Notes under the pieces: generated by a model
What the model was told of the DNA's origin: nothing
Seen by the model: the letters and a program-made list of their open reading frames with translations, nothing else
Database searches by the model: none
Made by a program: the position numbers and the translations under genes
Part shown: positions 26,745 through 36,293 of the stretch, in pieces
How positions within the stretch are numbered: the first letter of the stretch is position 1
Layout of the letters: each line of letters opens with the position of its first letter
Assembly: GCF_006016075.1 (NCBI RefSeq)
Contig: NZ_CP040093.1
Coordinates: 310,001-374,000 of the forward strand
Origin: Caloramator sp. E03
GTDB lineage: Bacteria > Bacillota > Clostridia > Clostridiales > Caloramatoraceae
Direction of reading: 5' to 3'
DNA length: 64,000 bases

Positions 26745-27032
26745 ATAAAAAAATAAAACCTTTCATCCAAGGGACGAAAGGTTAATTTCCGCGGTGCCAC
26801 CCAAATTAGCATAAAAGCTCACTCAATCAGTACGGAATATACAATATTCGATACTGTCCAATCTATAACGGTTTGGCTCCGTCTAAGTCTACTCTTAGGC
26901 ATACATCCTAATTTTGGTTAGATACTCCGGGATGTTCTTCAGTACAGCCTTTGTGTTGATCTTCCACCATCATCAACTCGCTATAACTATCTCTGTACTT
27001 ACTCTTCCCTTCACTGTATTTGCCTTTATTTA
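26745..27032 (-). promoter_or_regulatory. T-box riboswitch (tRNA-Asn) controlling asnA
   Basis: A minus-strand leader with the T-box sequence GGGTGGCACCGCGG (about 26789-26802) followed by a terminator hairpin AACCTTTCGTCCC...GGATGAAAGGTT and T-run. Stem I has GGGA/TCCC and GTACAG/CTGTAC pairing around a loop containing GAACA. The codon AAC (26934-26936) is the likely specifier, matching asparagine. Uncharged tRNA-Asn would switch asnA on. Confidence 0.92.
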
Positions 27033-27038
27033 TTAATA

Positions 27039-27067
27039 ATTATACATAGCCTACTATTCCTTGTCAA
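27039..27067 (-). promoter_or_regulatory. Consensus promoter of the asnA T-box leader
   Basis: TTGACA (27062-27067), a 17-bp spacer and TATAAT (27039-27044) on the minus strand, a perfect sigma-A consensus. The remaining ~160 bp to the next gene are AT-rich with no gene seen. Confidence 0.88.
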
Positions 27068-27229
27068 GCAAAATTCTAAAAAAATAGTAAAAAAATTTAA
27101 ACAAGATTTATATGATGTTCCTACCATATAATATCGCAACAATATATTAATAAGAATAATCTATTGTTTCCTTTTACACTACTCCTATTACAAATACTTT
27201 CTTTTTTCTCAAATAAACCATTCCTTATA

Positions 27230-27952
27230 TTACCTGCACCAATTGATAAATTCCTCAAATATCCTTAACATAACCGGATGTTTTTTTATCATTATTTCCG
27301 GATGCCACTGAACAGCCATAATAGGCTTTGTTTTGTGCTCAATAGCTTCAACAACACCATCAGATGAAGTCGCAGATACAATAAAATTATCTGGTACTAC
27401 TTTAGCAGCTTGATGATGAAAGCTGTTAACAAGAAGCCTATCCTTTTCAAATATTTTAAATAATCGTGTCCCTGGAACTATATCCACATAATGTCCTATA
27501 TCATTTATACTTGCTCTTTGCATGTGATTTATATAAAATGTATTGTTATCACTTAAATCCTGATATAGTTTTCCTCCAAAGGCAACTGTAATAACCTGTT
27601 GACCCCTGCTTATACCAAGGATTGGCATATCCTTTTCAATTGCAGCTTTAACAATGAAAAGCTCACATAGATCTCTTGGAGTGTATGTAAACCCTACATA
27701 CTTACTAGGTTCCTCTCCATAATAAATAGGATTTACATCAAACCCTCCCGACAACACTATCCCATCGAGTGAATCCATAATCTTTAAAATGTCCTCTTCT
27801 TTATTAATAATTGGAATAATAACAGGTACTCCACCTGCTTCAAGAACAGCATCTACAAATTCCTTAGATATAAAATATCTCTCCTGCCCTAATGACATTC
27901 CTTTTTCAGAAATCATATAATCCCCTGTTATTCCTATAAAAGGCTTACCCAT
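27230..27952 (-). CDS. C26-type (gamma-Glu-GABA hydrolase/PuuD-like) protein lacking the Cys nucleophile
   Basis: A 240-residue class I glutamine-amidotransferase-like protein. GIVLSGGFDVNPIYYGE, the nucleophile-elbow region ILGISRGQQVITVAFGG, VNSFHHQAAK and MAVQWHPE match the peptidase C26 family, which hydrolyses gamma-glutamyl compounds. The elbow is normally GICRG; here residue 115 is Ser (codon AGC). The His and Glu of WHPE remain. It may be inactive, a binding protein or a serine variant; a TGC-to-AGC sequencing error is possible but is not an indel. Monocistronic, RBS GAGGTGA. Confidence 0.85.
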   Translation of the reverse strand: MGKPFIGITGDYMISEKGMSLGQERYFISKEFVDAVLEAGGVPVIIPIINKEEDILKIMDSLDGIVLSGGFDVNPIYYGEEPSKYVGFTYTPRDLCELFIVKAAIEKDMPILGISRGQQVITVAFGGKLYQDLSDNNTFYINHMQRASINDIGHYVDIVPGTRLFKIFEKDRLLVNSFHHQAAKVVPDNFIVSATSSDGVVEAIEHKTKPIMAVQWHPEIMIKKHPVMLRIFEEFINWCR

Positions 27953-28108
27953 AAAATCACCTCGATTTACTTCTAATTTATAATTAAAAATGATAAAATA
28001 ATTTTATTAAGTATATTTCCGTATTCTCTTAAAATTAATTATAATGTTTTTAATTTTAACATACAATAATTTGGCTTTTAAAGCAAAAAATTTTAGGGAG
28101 TTGGTATT

Positions 28109-29263
28109 TTGAAAAAAGTATATCTTGATAATTCTGCTACATCCTTTCCCAAAGCACCTAATGTTTCCAAAAGCATTTGCAATTATATAGAAAGTATAGG
28201 TGGAAACGTTGGAAGAGGTACATACCAATCCTCCTATACCGCAGGACATGTTGTTTACGAAACAAGAGAACTTTTATGTCAGCTATTCAATTTTAATAAA
28301 CCTTTAAACGTTGTATTTACAATGAATATAACAGTAAGCCTCAATATCCTTTTAAAAGGGTTTTTAAAACAAAATGACCATGTTATTGTTTCTTCTATGG
28401 AACATAACGCAATAATGAGACCATTAACCTCCCTATTAAAAGAAGGAATAACCTTTGATAAAGTTCAGTGTGATGTTCATGGAAGATTAAACCCTTTTGA
28501 TATTGAAAAATACATTAAACCTAATACAAAACTTATTGTTATGACCCACGCTTCAAACGTATGTGGTACAATATTGCCAATTGAAGAGGTAGGTAAAATA
28601 TGCAAAAGGCATGGAATACATTTTATACTTGATTCTGCTCAAAGTGCAGGAGTACTCCCAATAGACTTTAATAAATTAAATCTTAGTGCATTAGCATTTA
28701 CAGGCCATAAAGGACTTTTAGGACCTCAAGGTGTAGGAGGCTTTATAATAAAAGATGATTTTGTTAATAAAGTTACCCCATTAATTGAAGGTGGAACTGG
28801 GAGTTTATCTGAATCAGAAGTTCAGCCTGATTACATGCCTGATAAATTTGAATCTGGAACTTTAAATATACCTAACATATTTGGACTTAATGCTTCATTA
28901 AAATTTATAAAATCAATAGGGATTGACGCAATACACGAAAAAGAAATGGAACTTACAAAGCACTTTATTGAGGGTATAAAAAATATTGATGGCATAAGAC
29001 TTTGTGGTCTTGACAGTATTGAAGGAAGAACAGCAGCCATCTCCCTGGACTTTACTAATCATGACAATTCCGAAGTAGCATTTATGTTAGATAAGGAATT
29101 TGGTATTATGACAAGGGTTGGTCTTCATTGTGCACCATCAGCCCATAAAACATTAAAAACCTTCCCTAAGGGAACAGTCAGATTCTCTCCAGGGTATTTT
29201 ACTTCCATGGAAGATATAAACTATACAATAGATTCCATATATAAAGTAATAAAGATGTTATAA
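28109..29263 (+). CDS. Class V aminotransferase / cysteine desulfurase-like protein
   Basis: A 384-residue PLP enzyme of the cysteine desulfurase family branch (am_tr_V_EF2568 type). Seen: YLDNSATSFPKAP at the start, SSMEHNAIMRPL, DSAQSAGVLPID (PLP-binding Asp and His region), TGHKGLLGPQGVGG (PLP Lys) and RVGLHCAPSAHKTL (candidate persulfide Cys). It begins with TTG after AGGGAGTTGG. The substrate is not certain: cysteine or selenocysteine is likely. No Fe-S scaffold gene is adjacent. Confidence 0.85.
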   Translation: MKKVYLDNSATSFPKAPNVSKSICNYIESIGGNVGRGTYQSSYTAGHVVYETRELLCQLFNFNKPLNVVFTMNITVSLNILLKGFLKQNDHVIVSSMEHNAIMRPLTSLLKEGITFDKVQCDVHGRLNPFDIEKYIKPNTKLIVMTHASNVCGTILPIEEVGKICKRHGIHFILDSAQSAGVLPIDFNKLNLSALAFTGHKGLLGPQGVGGFIIKDDFVNKVTPLIEGGTGSLSESEVQPDYMPDKFESGTLNIPNIFGLNASLKFIKSIGIDAIHEKEMELTKHFIEGIKNIDGIRLCGLDSIEGRTAAISLDFTNHDNSEVAFMLDKEFGIMTRVGLHCAPSAHKTLKTFPKGTVRFSPGYFTSMEDINYTIDSIYKVIKML

Positions 29264-29288
29264 GGCAGGCTAATACCTGCCTTATAAC
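29257..29288. terminator. Bidirectional hairpin between convergent genes
   Basis: A 13-bp perfect stem GTTATAAGGCAGG / CCTGCCTTATAAC with a six-base loop. The following T-tracts are weak. Confidence 0.65.
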
Positions 29289-29289
29289 A

Positions 29290-30468
29290 TTAATTTTCAA
29301 AGGTTCCCCTTATCTTTAATTCTTTATTCTGCATCATCACTTGACCTTTTGCAATTACTGTATCTATATCTAAAGTTTCCTTATCAACAAGTACTATATC
29401 TGCATCAAATCCCTTTTCAATTCTTCCTTTATTTTTTAATTTTAATAAAAATGCTGGATTAGATGTTATAACCCTTATTGCCTTTTCAAATGGAACATTA
29501 TCTTCAATTATTGCATCCCTAACTTCATAATAAAGAGATGTAACTTTTCCTATTCCAAGTCCTATAAACTCTTTCTTATCATTAAACATAGGCAAACTTC
29601 CTTGCCCATCAGAGGTAAAGGTTATATGATTAATATCTACTCCTTCTTCAATACACAATTTTAAAGCCTTACTTGCTTTAACTTCTCCTTTTTCCCAAAA
29701 AACTGAGTCTGAACTGGTTGTAAAATCTATAAATCCCCCTGCTTTTGCAAATTTTATTCCTTCATTAAGTAGCTGTTCATTTCTATTTATATGGGTAGGC
29801 AAAAATTGAGTGTATGGTATTTCAGTTTTTATAACAATCTCATGTAAATAATTAAGCATCCTTCCTCCTTCACCGAGATGAAAATTTACAATCCCAGCCT
29901 TCCCAGATAGTATACCTGCAACTCTTGCATCTGCAACAAGTTGCATTATCATATCGATGGTTGGCTGTGATGATCTGTGATCTGAAATAGCAATCTCACC
30001 TGCTCCTATAACCTTATCAATTAGCATTATATCCTTCATAACACTTCCTGTTATAGTAGTTATAGGAACCCTATAAGAACCTGTATAGATATAAGCAGTT
30101 ATGCCTTCCTCTTCAAGCCCCCTTGCCTTTGCCAAAAGCCCCTCCATACTCCTTGTTATCCCATCGGTTCCAAGGCATCCTACTACTGTTGTTATGCCTC
30201 CGATTATTAAATCTGAAAGCATAATCTCTGGTGTTCTTGTTTTATATCCTCCCTCCCCTCCTCCTCCTGATATGTGGACATGAGAATCTATAAAACCTGG
30301 GACTGCTATTTTATTTGTCCCGTCTATTATTTCTAATTCAACCTCAGCAATTTTATCTATATCAATAAATTTTGATACTGCACCTATCTTATCACAGATT
30401 ATAAGTATATCTCCCTCTCCTAAATAATCTGGAGAAAAAATTTTTACTCCTTTTATAAGCTTTATCAT
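29290..30468 (-). CDS. iadA: Isoaspartyl dipeptidase (beta-aspartyl-peptidase)
   Basis: A 392-residue amidohydrolase-superfamily enzyme that cleaves isoaspartyl dipeptides from damaged proteins. The metal motif PGFIDSHVHISGGGGEGGY and the later HLGEGGRML, THINRNEQLL and TSDGQGSLP blocks match IadA. Start 30468 is preferred (GGAAGGGATATTG before ATG) over an ATG eleven codons upstream. It is alone on its strand. The ~115 bp upstream of the start reach the second IS target duplication. Confidence 0.92.
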   Translation of the reverse strand: MIKLIKGVKIFSPDYLGEGDILIICDKIGAVSKFIDIDKIAEVELEIIDGTNKIAVPGFIDSHVHISGGGGEGGYKTRTPEIMLSDLIIGGITTVVGCLGTDGITRSMEGLLAKARGLEEEGITAYIYTGSYRVPITTITGSVMKDIMLIDKVIGAGEIAISDHRSSQPTIDMIMQLVADARVAGILSGKAGIVNFHLGEGGRMLNYLHEIVIKTEIPYTQFLPTHINRNEQLLNEGIKFAKAGGFIDFTTSSDSVFWEKGEVKASKALKLCIEEGVDINHITFTSDGQGSLPMFNDKKEFIGLGIGKVTSLYYEVRDAIIEDNVPFEKAIRVITSNPAFLLKLKNKGRIEKGFDADIVLVDKETLDIDTVIAKGQVMMQNKELKIRGTFEN

Positions 30469-30584
30469 CAATATCCCTTCCTTGTATATCTTATAATTCA
30501 ATAATATTTTTCATATATTTTATTATTCCATATTTTCAAAGCCATTAACAGCAGCTATATTAATATTTTCAAATTGTCAACAAA

Positions 30585-30720
30585 GCCTTTTTGTTTTAGG
30601 ACTTTGCAACAGCTTGATTAATATTTCTTCTTTATAATTATATCTTTAGTATTTTATTTTTACTTTTCTTTAAGTAATAGTTCAAACATTATTGATTTAT
30701 TTTTATATTTAATGTATAAT
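30585..30720. repeat. Left 136-bp target duplication of IS copy 2
   Basis: Direct repeat matching 32678-32813. It ends in TTGATT-17-TATAAT, a full copy of the argS leader promoter that now faces the IS. Confidence 0.93.
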
Positions 30721-30745
30721 CTCATCTTTGACAGTTGCGAGAAGC

Positions 30746-30790
30746 AAAAAGCCTGTAGAACCATTGAATATCAAGGGCTCTCAGGCTTTT
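30746..30790. terminator. Bidirectional hairpin inside the left IS end, copy 2
   Basis: Same AAAAAGCCTG / CAGGCTTTT hairpin as in copy 1. It lies 26 bp after the orphan argS promoter and could stop its transcript before it opposes the transposase gene. Confidence 0.6.
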
Positions 30791-30819
30791 ATACTTTTCA
30801 AAAAAGTGAACAATGTTTT

Positions 30820-32550
30820 TTATTTTTTCGTGTCTTTAAAAATTTTCTTCATTTGTTTCATATTAATTATTTGATAATCCGTTCTAAAGCCAAATTTGTC
30901 ATGTAAATCATCTGTAAAATCAGTCCTTGTATATATTGGAATATAGCCCTCATTCTTAATCTCATAAAAATTCATTTCTCTAAGTCCTGATATAATATCG
31001 CTACACGTATATTTTTCTGAAAGCTTTTTTTCTAATAGCCTATATATCATCAGGGAAATGAAACAAGTTGTAAAATGCGCTTTTATTCTATCATCTCTTC
31101 TTAAATATACTGGTCTTGCCTTAAACTCTGATTTCATAATACGGAAGGACTCTTCTATTTCCCAACGCCTTCTATTAATTTTTATAATTGCGGCAGCATC
31201 ATCACTTATATTTGTACATACTGCGTAAAAACCATCATACATTGCCTCTTGTGCTATTAAATCAGCATTAATGCTGTATAATTCTTTTTCAGCTACTTCA
31301 CCGTCAGGTGTGTAGTGAGTCTTTGAAATAAAGCGTTTGTAATCATTAGCATTACATTTCTTCAATTTTGTAGGATTGGTATCAATAACCTCTTGAGCTC
31401 TCTCTATTTGGTTACCTCTTATAGTTCTTTGATAGTTTCTATATTTCAAGGAAAATGTTACAATAAGTTTTTGTTCAAGCCCGTCTTCTTTTATCCAGCG
31501 TTCCTTATAAAAAATTTTATTAATATCTGCTTCTTCGTTAATTTCGTTTAAATTATATACTTTGTCTGAATCGCTAAGATGCCATCCTTTGGGGTCTAAC
31601 GCCCATTCTTTTAAATGTGATTTTAATTTTTTAATAGATTGTGTAGTAATAAAAGCTCGATTTTGTATATTATTAAATTTTCTATTAGCTGTAGATGCAA
31701 GCCCTGCATCTGTACAAATGATAAATTTTGAAAGCCCAAATTCGGATATAATTTTTTGCTCTAAAGGTTTTAAAGTTACTTGTTCATTAGTATTACCTTT
31801 GTTTATACAAAATGCAAGGGGGATGCCGTCTCCATCCATGAAAAGTCCCATTTGAACAATTGGATTGGGTCTATGTTCCTTCGATACTCCATACTGTTTT
31901 AATCCTTCTTCCTGTTCAATTTCAAAGAAATAGTTGGTGCAGTCATAATAGAGAACTCCTTTATTACGATTGCAAACTTTAAGACTGTTCTTATATAATT
32001 CTGACTGAATAAAATCTGTTTCTTCTGAAATTACTTCTAAAGCTCTATAAATATGCTGAAGCTCAAAATCAGGCTGCTCAATAAATTTTTTTGATAGTTC
32101 GTATGTAGCAAGCTTAGATGATGGATAAATAATTCTTGCATAAATTAATCTTGATAGTATTGAATTTAGATTAAAATTAAATTTATGTTTATCCGAAATA
32201 TTTTTACAGATATTTTGCAGCCCAAGCTCGTTATATATTTTTTGTAAAAACAAGTAACTACCATTAAAAGTATGCTGTTCGTCTTTGTTAATTTGTTTAA
32301 CAGGCGAGTATTTTACTAATATTTCTCTTTTCTCTTCTTTTTCTTTTCTATTTAACTCTTCAACGTACCTCTTCCCCCATTCTATAGGGTCTTGTCCGTT
32401 TAGTTTTTTTAAAAGTTCATCATAAGTGCCAAGCTTCTCAACTACTTTTGAAGTACGATTGCCTTTTTCATAAACAGATTTAACTACGTATAAGGATGCT
32501 GCATTTTTTGATTTAACAATTTGTAATCTCATTTTTTCACATCTCTTCAT
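30820..32550 (-). CDS. IS1634-family DDE transposase, copy 2
   Basis: A 576-residue protein with sequence identical to the transposase at 3211-4941, with the same D-D-E landmarks (YYDCTNYFF, IICTDAGLAS, WEIEESFRIMK). Both copies appear intact, so either could be the active source of transposase. Confidence 0.95.
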   Translation of the reverse strand: MKRCEKMRLQIVKSKNAASLYVVKSVYEKGNRTSKVVEKLGTYDELLKKLNGQDPIEWGKRYVEELNRKEKEEKREILVKYSPVKQINKDEQHTFNGSYLFLQKIYNELGLQNICKNISDKHKFNFNLNSILSRLIYARIIYPSSKLATYELSKKFIEQPDFELQHIYRALEVISEETDFIQSELYKNSLKVCNRNKGVLYYDCTNYFFEIEQEEGLKQYGVSKEHRPNPIVQMGLFMDGDGIPLAFCINKGNTNEQVTLKPLEQKIISEFGLSKFIICTDAGLASTANRKFNNIQNRAFITTQSIKKLKSHLKEWALDPKGWHLSDSDKVYNLNEINEEADINKIFYKERWIKEDGLEQKLIVTFSLKYRNYQRTIRGNQIERAQEVIDTNPTKLKKCNANDYKRFISKTHYTPDGEVAEKELYSINADLIAQEAMYDGFYAVCTNISDDAAAIIKINRRRWEIEESFRIMKSEFKARPVYLRRDDRIKAHFTTCFISLMIYRLLEKKLSEKYTCSDIISGLREMNFYEIKNEGYIPIYTRTDFTDDLHDKFGFRTDYQIINMKQMKKIFKDTKK

Positions 32551-32677
32551 ATATTTATATCTATATTATAACACATTGTTACACATTGTGCACTATAAAA
32601 ATTTAAAATTTGACAAAAAAATAAGCCTATATCAAGGCTTTAAGGCACTTTTTTTGTCTTGCAACTGTCAAAGACCC

Positions 32678-32813
32678 GCCTTTTTGTTTTAGGACTTTGC
32701 AACAGCTTGATTAATATTTCTTCTTTATAATTATATCTTTAGTATTTTATTTTTACTTTTCTTTAAGTAATAGTTCAAACATTATTGATTTATTTTTATA
32801 TTTAATGTATAAT
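32678..32813. repeat. Right 136-bp target duplication of IS copy 2
   Basis: Direct repeat of 30585-30720. It supplies the working promoter for the argS T-box leader. Confidence 0.93.
32785..32813 (+). promoter_or_regulatory. Promoter of the argS T-box leader
   Basis: TTGATT (32785-32790), a 17-bp spacer and TATAAT (32808-32813). An exact copy lies on the other side of the IS at 30692-30720. Confidence 0.85.
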
Positions 32814-32819
32814 ATTTAG

Positions 32820-33054
32820 CAAAATTATACTAAAGTCGATGATGGGGAGGAGTACCATTGTGACGGCTTTAAGCGAGCAGAGGAGGGTGTAAGCTCTGTA
32901 GCCTTAGCCTTGGGAAAAGAGCCCTTAAGACGCTGCCGGAAAGTGCACTGCATCAGTATGGTAAGCCCCTTAAAAGGGTTATAATATCAAGTGGGCAAAT
33001 GCCAATTAGAGTGGTACCGCGGTTAAACCGTCTCTTTTTAGAGACGGTTTTTTA
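32820..33054 (+). promoter_or_regulatory. T-box riboswitch controlling argS
   Basis: Leader with the T-box sequence AGAGTGGTACCGCGG (about 33008-33022) and a terminator ACCGTCTC/GAGACGGT followed by six T. Stem I carries the AGGAGTA element after GGGG. I could not resolve the specifier codon with confidence; arginine is inferred from the downstream gene. Confidence 0.88.
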
Positions 33055-33104
33055 TTTATTATTCTTTTGAATATTTAAACACCTAAAATATAAGGAGGTA
33101 TACC

Positions 33105-34796
33105 ATGAACTATAAAAGAATAATTGCAGAAAAAATAAACGAAAAAACTAACATTGGAATTGAAACTATAGAAAGACTTATTGAAATCCCTCCAAAGCCC
33201 GAAATGGGTGATTATGCTTTTCCCTGTTTTCAGCTTGCAAAAACAATGAAAAAAGCTCCAAATATTATTGCTCAAGAATTAAAAGTGAGCATAAACAATG
33301 ACTATCTTGAAAAGATTGAAAGTGTAGGAGGATACTTAAACTTTTTTATTGACAAAAGTGCATATACAAAGCATGTATTTGATTTAATTTTATCCGAAAG
33401 AGATAAATACGGATCTTCTGATATTGGAAAGGGTAAAAACGTTGTTGTTGAGTACTCTTCCCCTAACATTGCAAAGCCGTTCCATGTAGGACATCTATAT
33501 TCAACAGCAATTGGAAATGCACTTTATAAAATGATGAAATTTGAAGGATATAATACTATAGGAGTAAATCACCTTGGAGATTGGGGAACACAATTTGGTA
33601 AATTAATAGTTGCTTATAAAAGGTGGGTTGATGAAGAAGCCCTTGAAAAGGAACCTATAAAAGAGCTTCTTAGAATTTACGTTAAATTTCATGATGAGGC
33701 TGAAAAGGATCCATCCCTTGAAGATCTTGCAAGGATGCATTTTAAAAACCTCGAAGATGGCTGTAAAGAAGAAACTGAGCTATGGGAAAGGATGAAGGAT
33801 CTAAGCCTTAAAGAGTTTAACAAAATATACGATATGTTGAATATAAAATTTGATTCCCTTGCAGGTGAAAGTTTTTATAGTGATAAGATGGATGCTGTTG
33901 TTGATGAAATTCAAAGTAAAGGACTTCTTACTGAAAGTAATGGTGCTCTTGTTGTAAATCTTGATGAATATAATATCCCTCCTTGTATAATAAAAAAATC
34001 CGATGGTGCAACTATATATGCAACAAGAGATTTAGCTGCAGCAATCTATAGAAAGAAAACCTACGACTTTTATAAAAATATATATGTCGTTGGTTCTCCT
34101 CAAGCTCTTCACTTTAAACAGATATTTACAACATTAAAGCTTATGGGACATGAGTGGGCTAATGACTGTGTTCATGTTGGCTTTGGTCTTGTTAAATTTG
34201 CAGATAAAAAACTATCAACAAGAAAAGGAGATGTAATATTCCTTGAGGATTTATTAAATGAAGCCGTATCCCGTACATTAGAGCTTATTACTCAAAAAAA
34301 TGCAAACCTTGAAAACAAAGAAGAGATTGCTAAAAAGGTAGGTATAGGTGCTGTTGTGTTTGCTTATTTAAAGAATAATCGTGAAAGGGATATAATGTTC
34401 AGCTTTGATGATATGCTAAACTTTGATGGAGAAACAGGGCCTTATGTTCAGTACACTTACGCCCGTGGTAAAAGCATATTAAGAAAGGCAGAAGGCTTTG
34501 AAGCTGTTCCAGACTATAGCAAACTTAATTCAACTGATGAATTTGAGCTTATTAAACTTCTTTCAGGATTTAATGAAGCAATATTATCTGCTATAAGCAA
34601 ATATGAGCCTTCAATACTTACAAGACATATAATCGATATAGCTAAAACCTTCAATAAAATATATAACCTCTATCCAATACTATCCTGTGAAGACGAGTCT
34701 TTAAAAGCTGCAAGATTAAAGCTTGTTGAAGCTACAACAATTGTAATTAAAAATGGTCTTTCTCTTCTTGGAATCGATGTAGTAGAAAAGATGTAA
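33105..34796 (+). CDS. argS: Arginyl-tRNA synthetase
   Basis: A 563-residue class I synthetase charging tRNA-Arg. The HIGH-like motif is [14 protein letters not shown] (about 118-131), followed by [13 protein letters not shown]. The KMSKS-like motif is [24 protein letters not shown] precedes the C-terminal anticodon-binding helical domain. The N-terminal Add-1 domain spans about residues 1-85. RBS AAGGAGG. Expression is set by the T-box leader, whose promoter survived the upstream IS insertion through target duplication. Confidence 0.97.
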   Translation: MNYKRIIAEKINEKTNIGIETIERLIEIPPKPEMGDYAFPCFQLAKTMKKAPNIIAQELKVSINNDYLEKIESVGGYLNFFIDKSAYTKHVFDLILSERDKYGSSDIGKGKNVVVEYSSPNIAKPFHVGHLYSTAIGNALYKMMKFEGYNTIGVNHLGDWGTQFGKLIVAYKRWVDEEALEKEPIKELLRIYVKFHDEAEKDPSLEDLARMHFKNLEDGCKEETELWERMKDLSLKEFNKIYDMLNIKFDSLAGESFYSDKMDAVVDEIQSKGLLTESNGALVVNLDEYNIPPCIIKKSDGATIYATRDLAAAIYRKKTYDFYKNIYVVGSPQALHFKQIFTTLKLMGHEWANDCVHVGFGLVKFADKKLSTRKGDVIFLEDLLNEAVSRTLELITQKNANLENKEEIAKKVGIGAVVFAYLKNNRERDIMFSFDDMLNFDGETGPYVQYTYARGKSILRKAEGFEAVPDYSKLNSTDEFELIKLLSGFNEAILSAISKYEPSILTRHIIDIAKTFNKIYNLYPILSCEDESLKAARLKLVEATTIVIKNGLSLLGIDVVEKM

Positions 34797-34818
34797 AAAG
34801 AGCCTTAGGGCTCTTTTT
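34795..34818. terminator. Bidirectional terminator between argS and livF
   Basis: AAAAAGAGCC / GGGCTCTTTTT with a three-base loop, flanked by T-runs on both strands. Confidence 0.9.
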
Positions 34819-35530
34819 ATTTCGTACTCTGTCCAAGATATGCTTTTTTTACATCTTCATTTTCTAAAAGTTCTCTTCCTTTTCCCTCCATAGTTATTCT
34901 TCCTGTTTCAAGTACATAAGCATAATCTGCAATATGAAGGGCTGCATTTGCATTTTGCTCAATTAAAAGTATAGTAACACCTTGTTTATTTATTTCCTTT
35001 ATTATTTCAAATATTTCTTTTACTATTAAAGGTGCAAGTCCAAGGGATGGTTCATCCATCATCATAAGTTTAGGTCTTGACATTAAGGCCCTTCCTACAG
35101 CAAGCATCTGCTGTTCTCCTCCAGATAGTGTTCCTGCAAGCTGCCAGGTTCTCTCCTTTAACCTTGGAAACAAGCTGAATACCCACTCCATATCCTCTTT
35201 TATCTTATTCTGGTCTTTCCTCGTAAAAGCTCCTATCTTTAGGTTTTCCAATACAGTTAAATCTGGAAATACTCTCCTTCCCTCAGGTACAAGCACTATT
35301 CCTTCCTTGACCATATCCTTAGTTTGGAGAGTTAACAAATCCTTTCCTAAATAATTTACCTTCCCAGATTTGGCTTTTACAAGTCCCACTATAGATCTTA
35401 AAGTAGTACTTTTACCTGCTCCATTGGCTCCTATTAAAGTAACTATTTTACCCTGATCTACATTAAAGCTAATTCCTTTTAAAGCTTCAATTCCTCCATA
35501 GCATACAACAAGGTTTTCAACACTAAGCAT
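34817..35530 (-). CDS. livF: Branched-chain amino acid ABC transporter ATPase LivF
   Basis: A 237-residue ABC ATPase. Walker A GANGAGKST, signature LSGGEQQMLAVGRAL, Walker B LMMMDEPSLGL and the switch His in IEQNANAALH are present. EGRRVFPDLTVLENL is typical of LivF. It energises uptake of Leu/Ile/Val with LivG at the cytoplasmic face. The ATG at 35530 follows GGGGGTGA; a GTG two codons upstream is possible. It overlaps livG by 8 bp and is last in the operon. Confidence 0.93.
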   Translation of the reverse strand: MLSVENLVVCYGGIEALKGISFNVDQGKIVTLIGANGAGKSTTLRSIVGLVKAKSGKVNYLGKDLLTLQTKDMVKEGIVLVPEGRRVFPDLTVLENLKIGAFTRKDQNKIKEDMEWVFSLFPRLKERTWQLAGTLSGGEQQMLAVGRALMSRPKLMMMDEPSLGLAPLIVKEIFEIIKEINKQGVTILLIEQNANAALHIADYAYVLETGRITMEGKGRELLENEDVKKAYLGQSTK

Positions 35531-36293
35531 CTTCACTCACCCCCAAGTAAGCCTCAATAACTTTAGGATTATTCTGTATCTCATTAGGGCTTCCTTCTGC
35601 AATAGTTAAGCCATAATCAAGCACATAAACCCTATTTGAAATTCCCATAACAACCTGCATGTGGTGTTCAATCATAAATATTGTTAAATCAAATTCATTT
35701 CTGATATCCTTTATAAATTCAGTTAAATCTTCAGTTTCTTTAGGGTTCATACCAGCTGCAGGTTCATCAAGAAGAAGTATTTTGGGCTTAGTTGCAAGTG
35801 CTCTTGCAATTTCAAGCCTTCTCTGTTTACCATAAGGAAGAGAAGATGCCTTTTCATCCTTTAAATCAGCAAGTCCTACTCTTTCAAGAAGCATTAAAGA
35901 GTATTCAATCATTTCTCTTTCTTCATTTTTATATTTTGACAATTTTACTATTGCTTCTATAAAATTAGATTTAATCCTAAGGTGATTTGCTATAAGAACA
36001 TTGTCAAGAACACTTAAATCCTTAAAAAGCCTTATATTTTGAAAAGTTCTTGCAATACCAAATGAGGTTATCCTATCAGGCTTAAGTCCTGTTATATCCT
36101 TATCCTTTAAAAAAATCTTTCCTTCTGTTGGCTTATAAACTCCTGTAATCATATTGAATACAGTAGTTTTTCCTGCTCCATTAGGCCCAATTAGCGCAAC
36201 GATTTCTCCATTATTAAGCTCCAAATTAAAATCCTTTACTGCAGTAACTCCTCCAAATTTCATAGTTATATTATTTGTTTTAAGCATATTCAT
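35523..36293 (-). CDS. livG: Branched-chain amino acid ABC transporter ATPase LivG
   Basis: A 256-residue ABC ATPase. Walker [10 protein letters not shown], the LivG-type signature [15 protein letters not shown], Walker [13 protein letters not shown] and IEHHMQVVM are seen. Start 36293 is chosen because GGAGGTATACAGCA precedes it and its ATG overlaps the livM stop (ATGA). A longer frame upstream would run into livM and has no ribosome site. Confidence 0.93.
   Translation of the reverse strand: MNMLKTNNITMKFGGVTAVKDFNLELNNGEIVALIGPNGAGKTTVFNMITGVYKPTEGKIFLKDKDITGLKPDRITSFGIARTFQNIRLFKDLSVLDNVLIANHLRIKSNFIEAIVKLSKYKNEEREMIEYSLMLLERVGLADLKDEKASSLPYGKQRRLEIARALATKPKILLLDEPAAGMNPKETEDLTEFIKDIRNEFDLTIFMIEHHMQVVMGISNRVYVLDYGLTIAEGSPNEIQNNPKVIEAYLGVSEDA

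Larger units (their letters stand above)
30721..32677 (-). mobile_element. IS1634-family insertion sequence, copy 2 (1957 bp)
   Basis: Same length and same encoded transposase as the element at 3112-5068, in the same orientation. It is flanked by 136-bp direct repeats. It is inserted directly after the -10 box of the argS leader promoter. The right boundary is uncertain by one base, as for copy 1. Confidence 0.95.
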
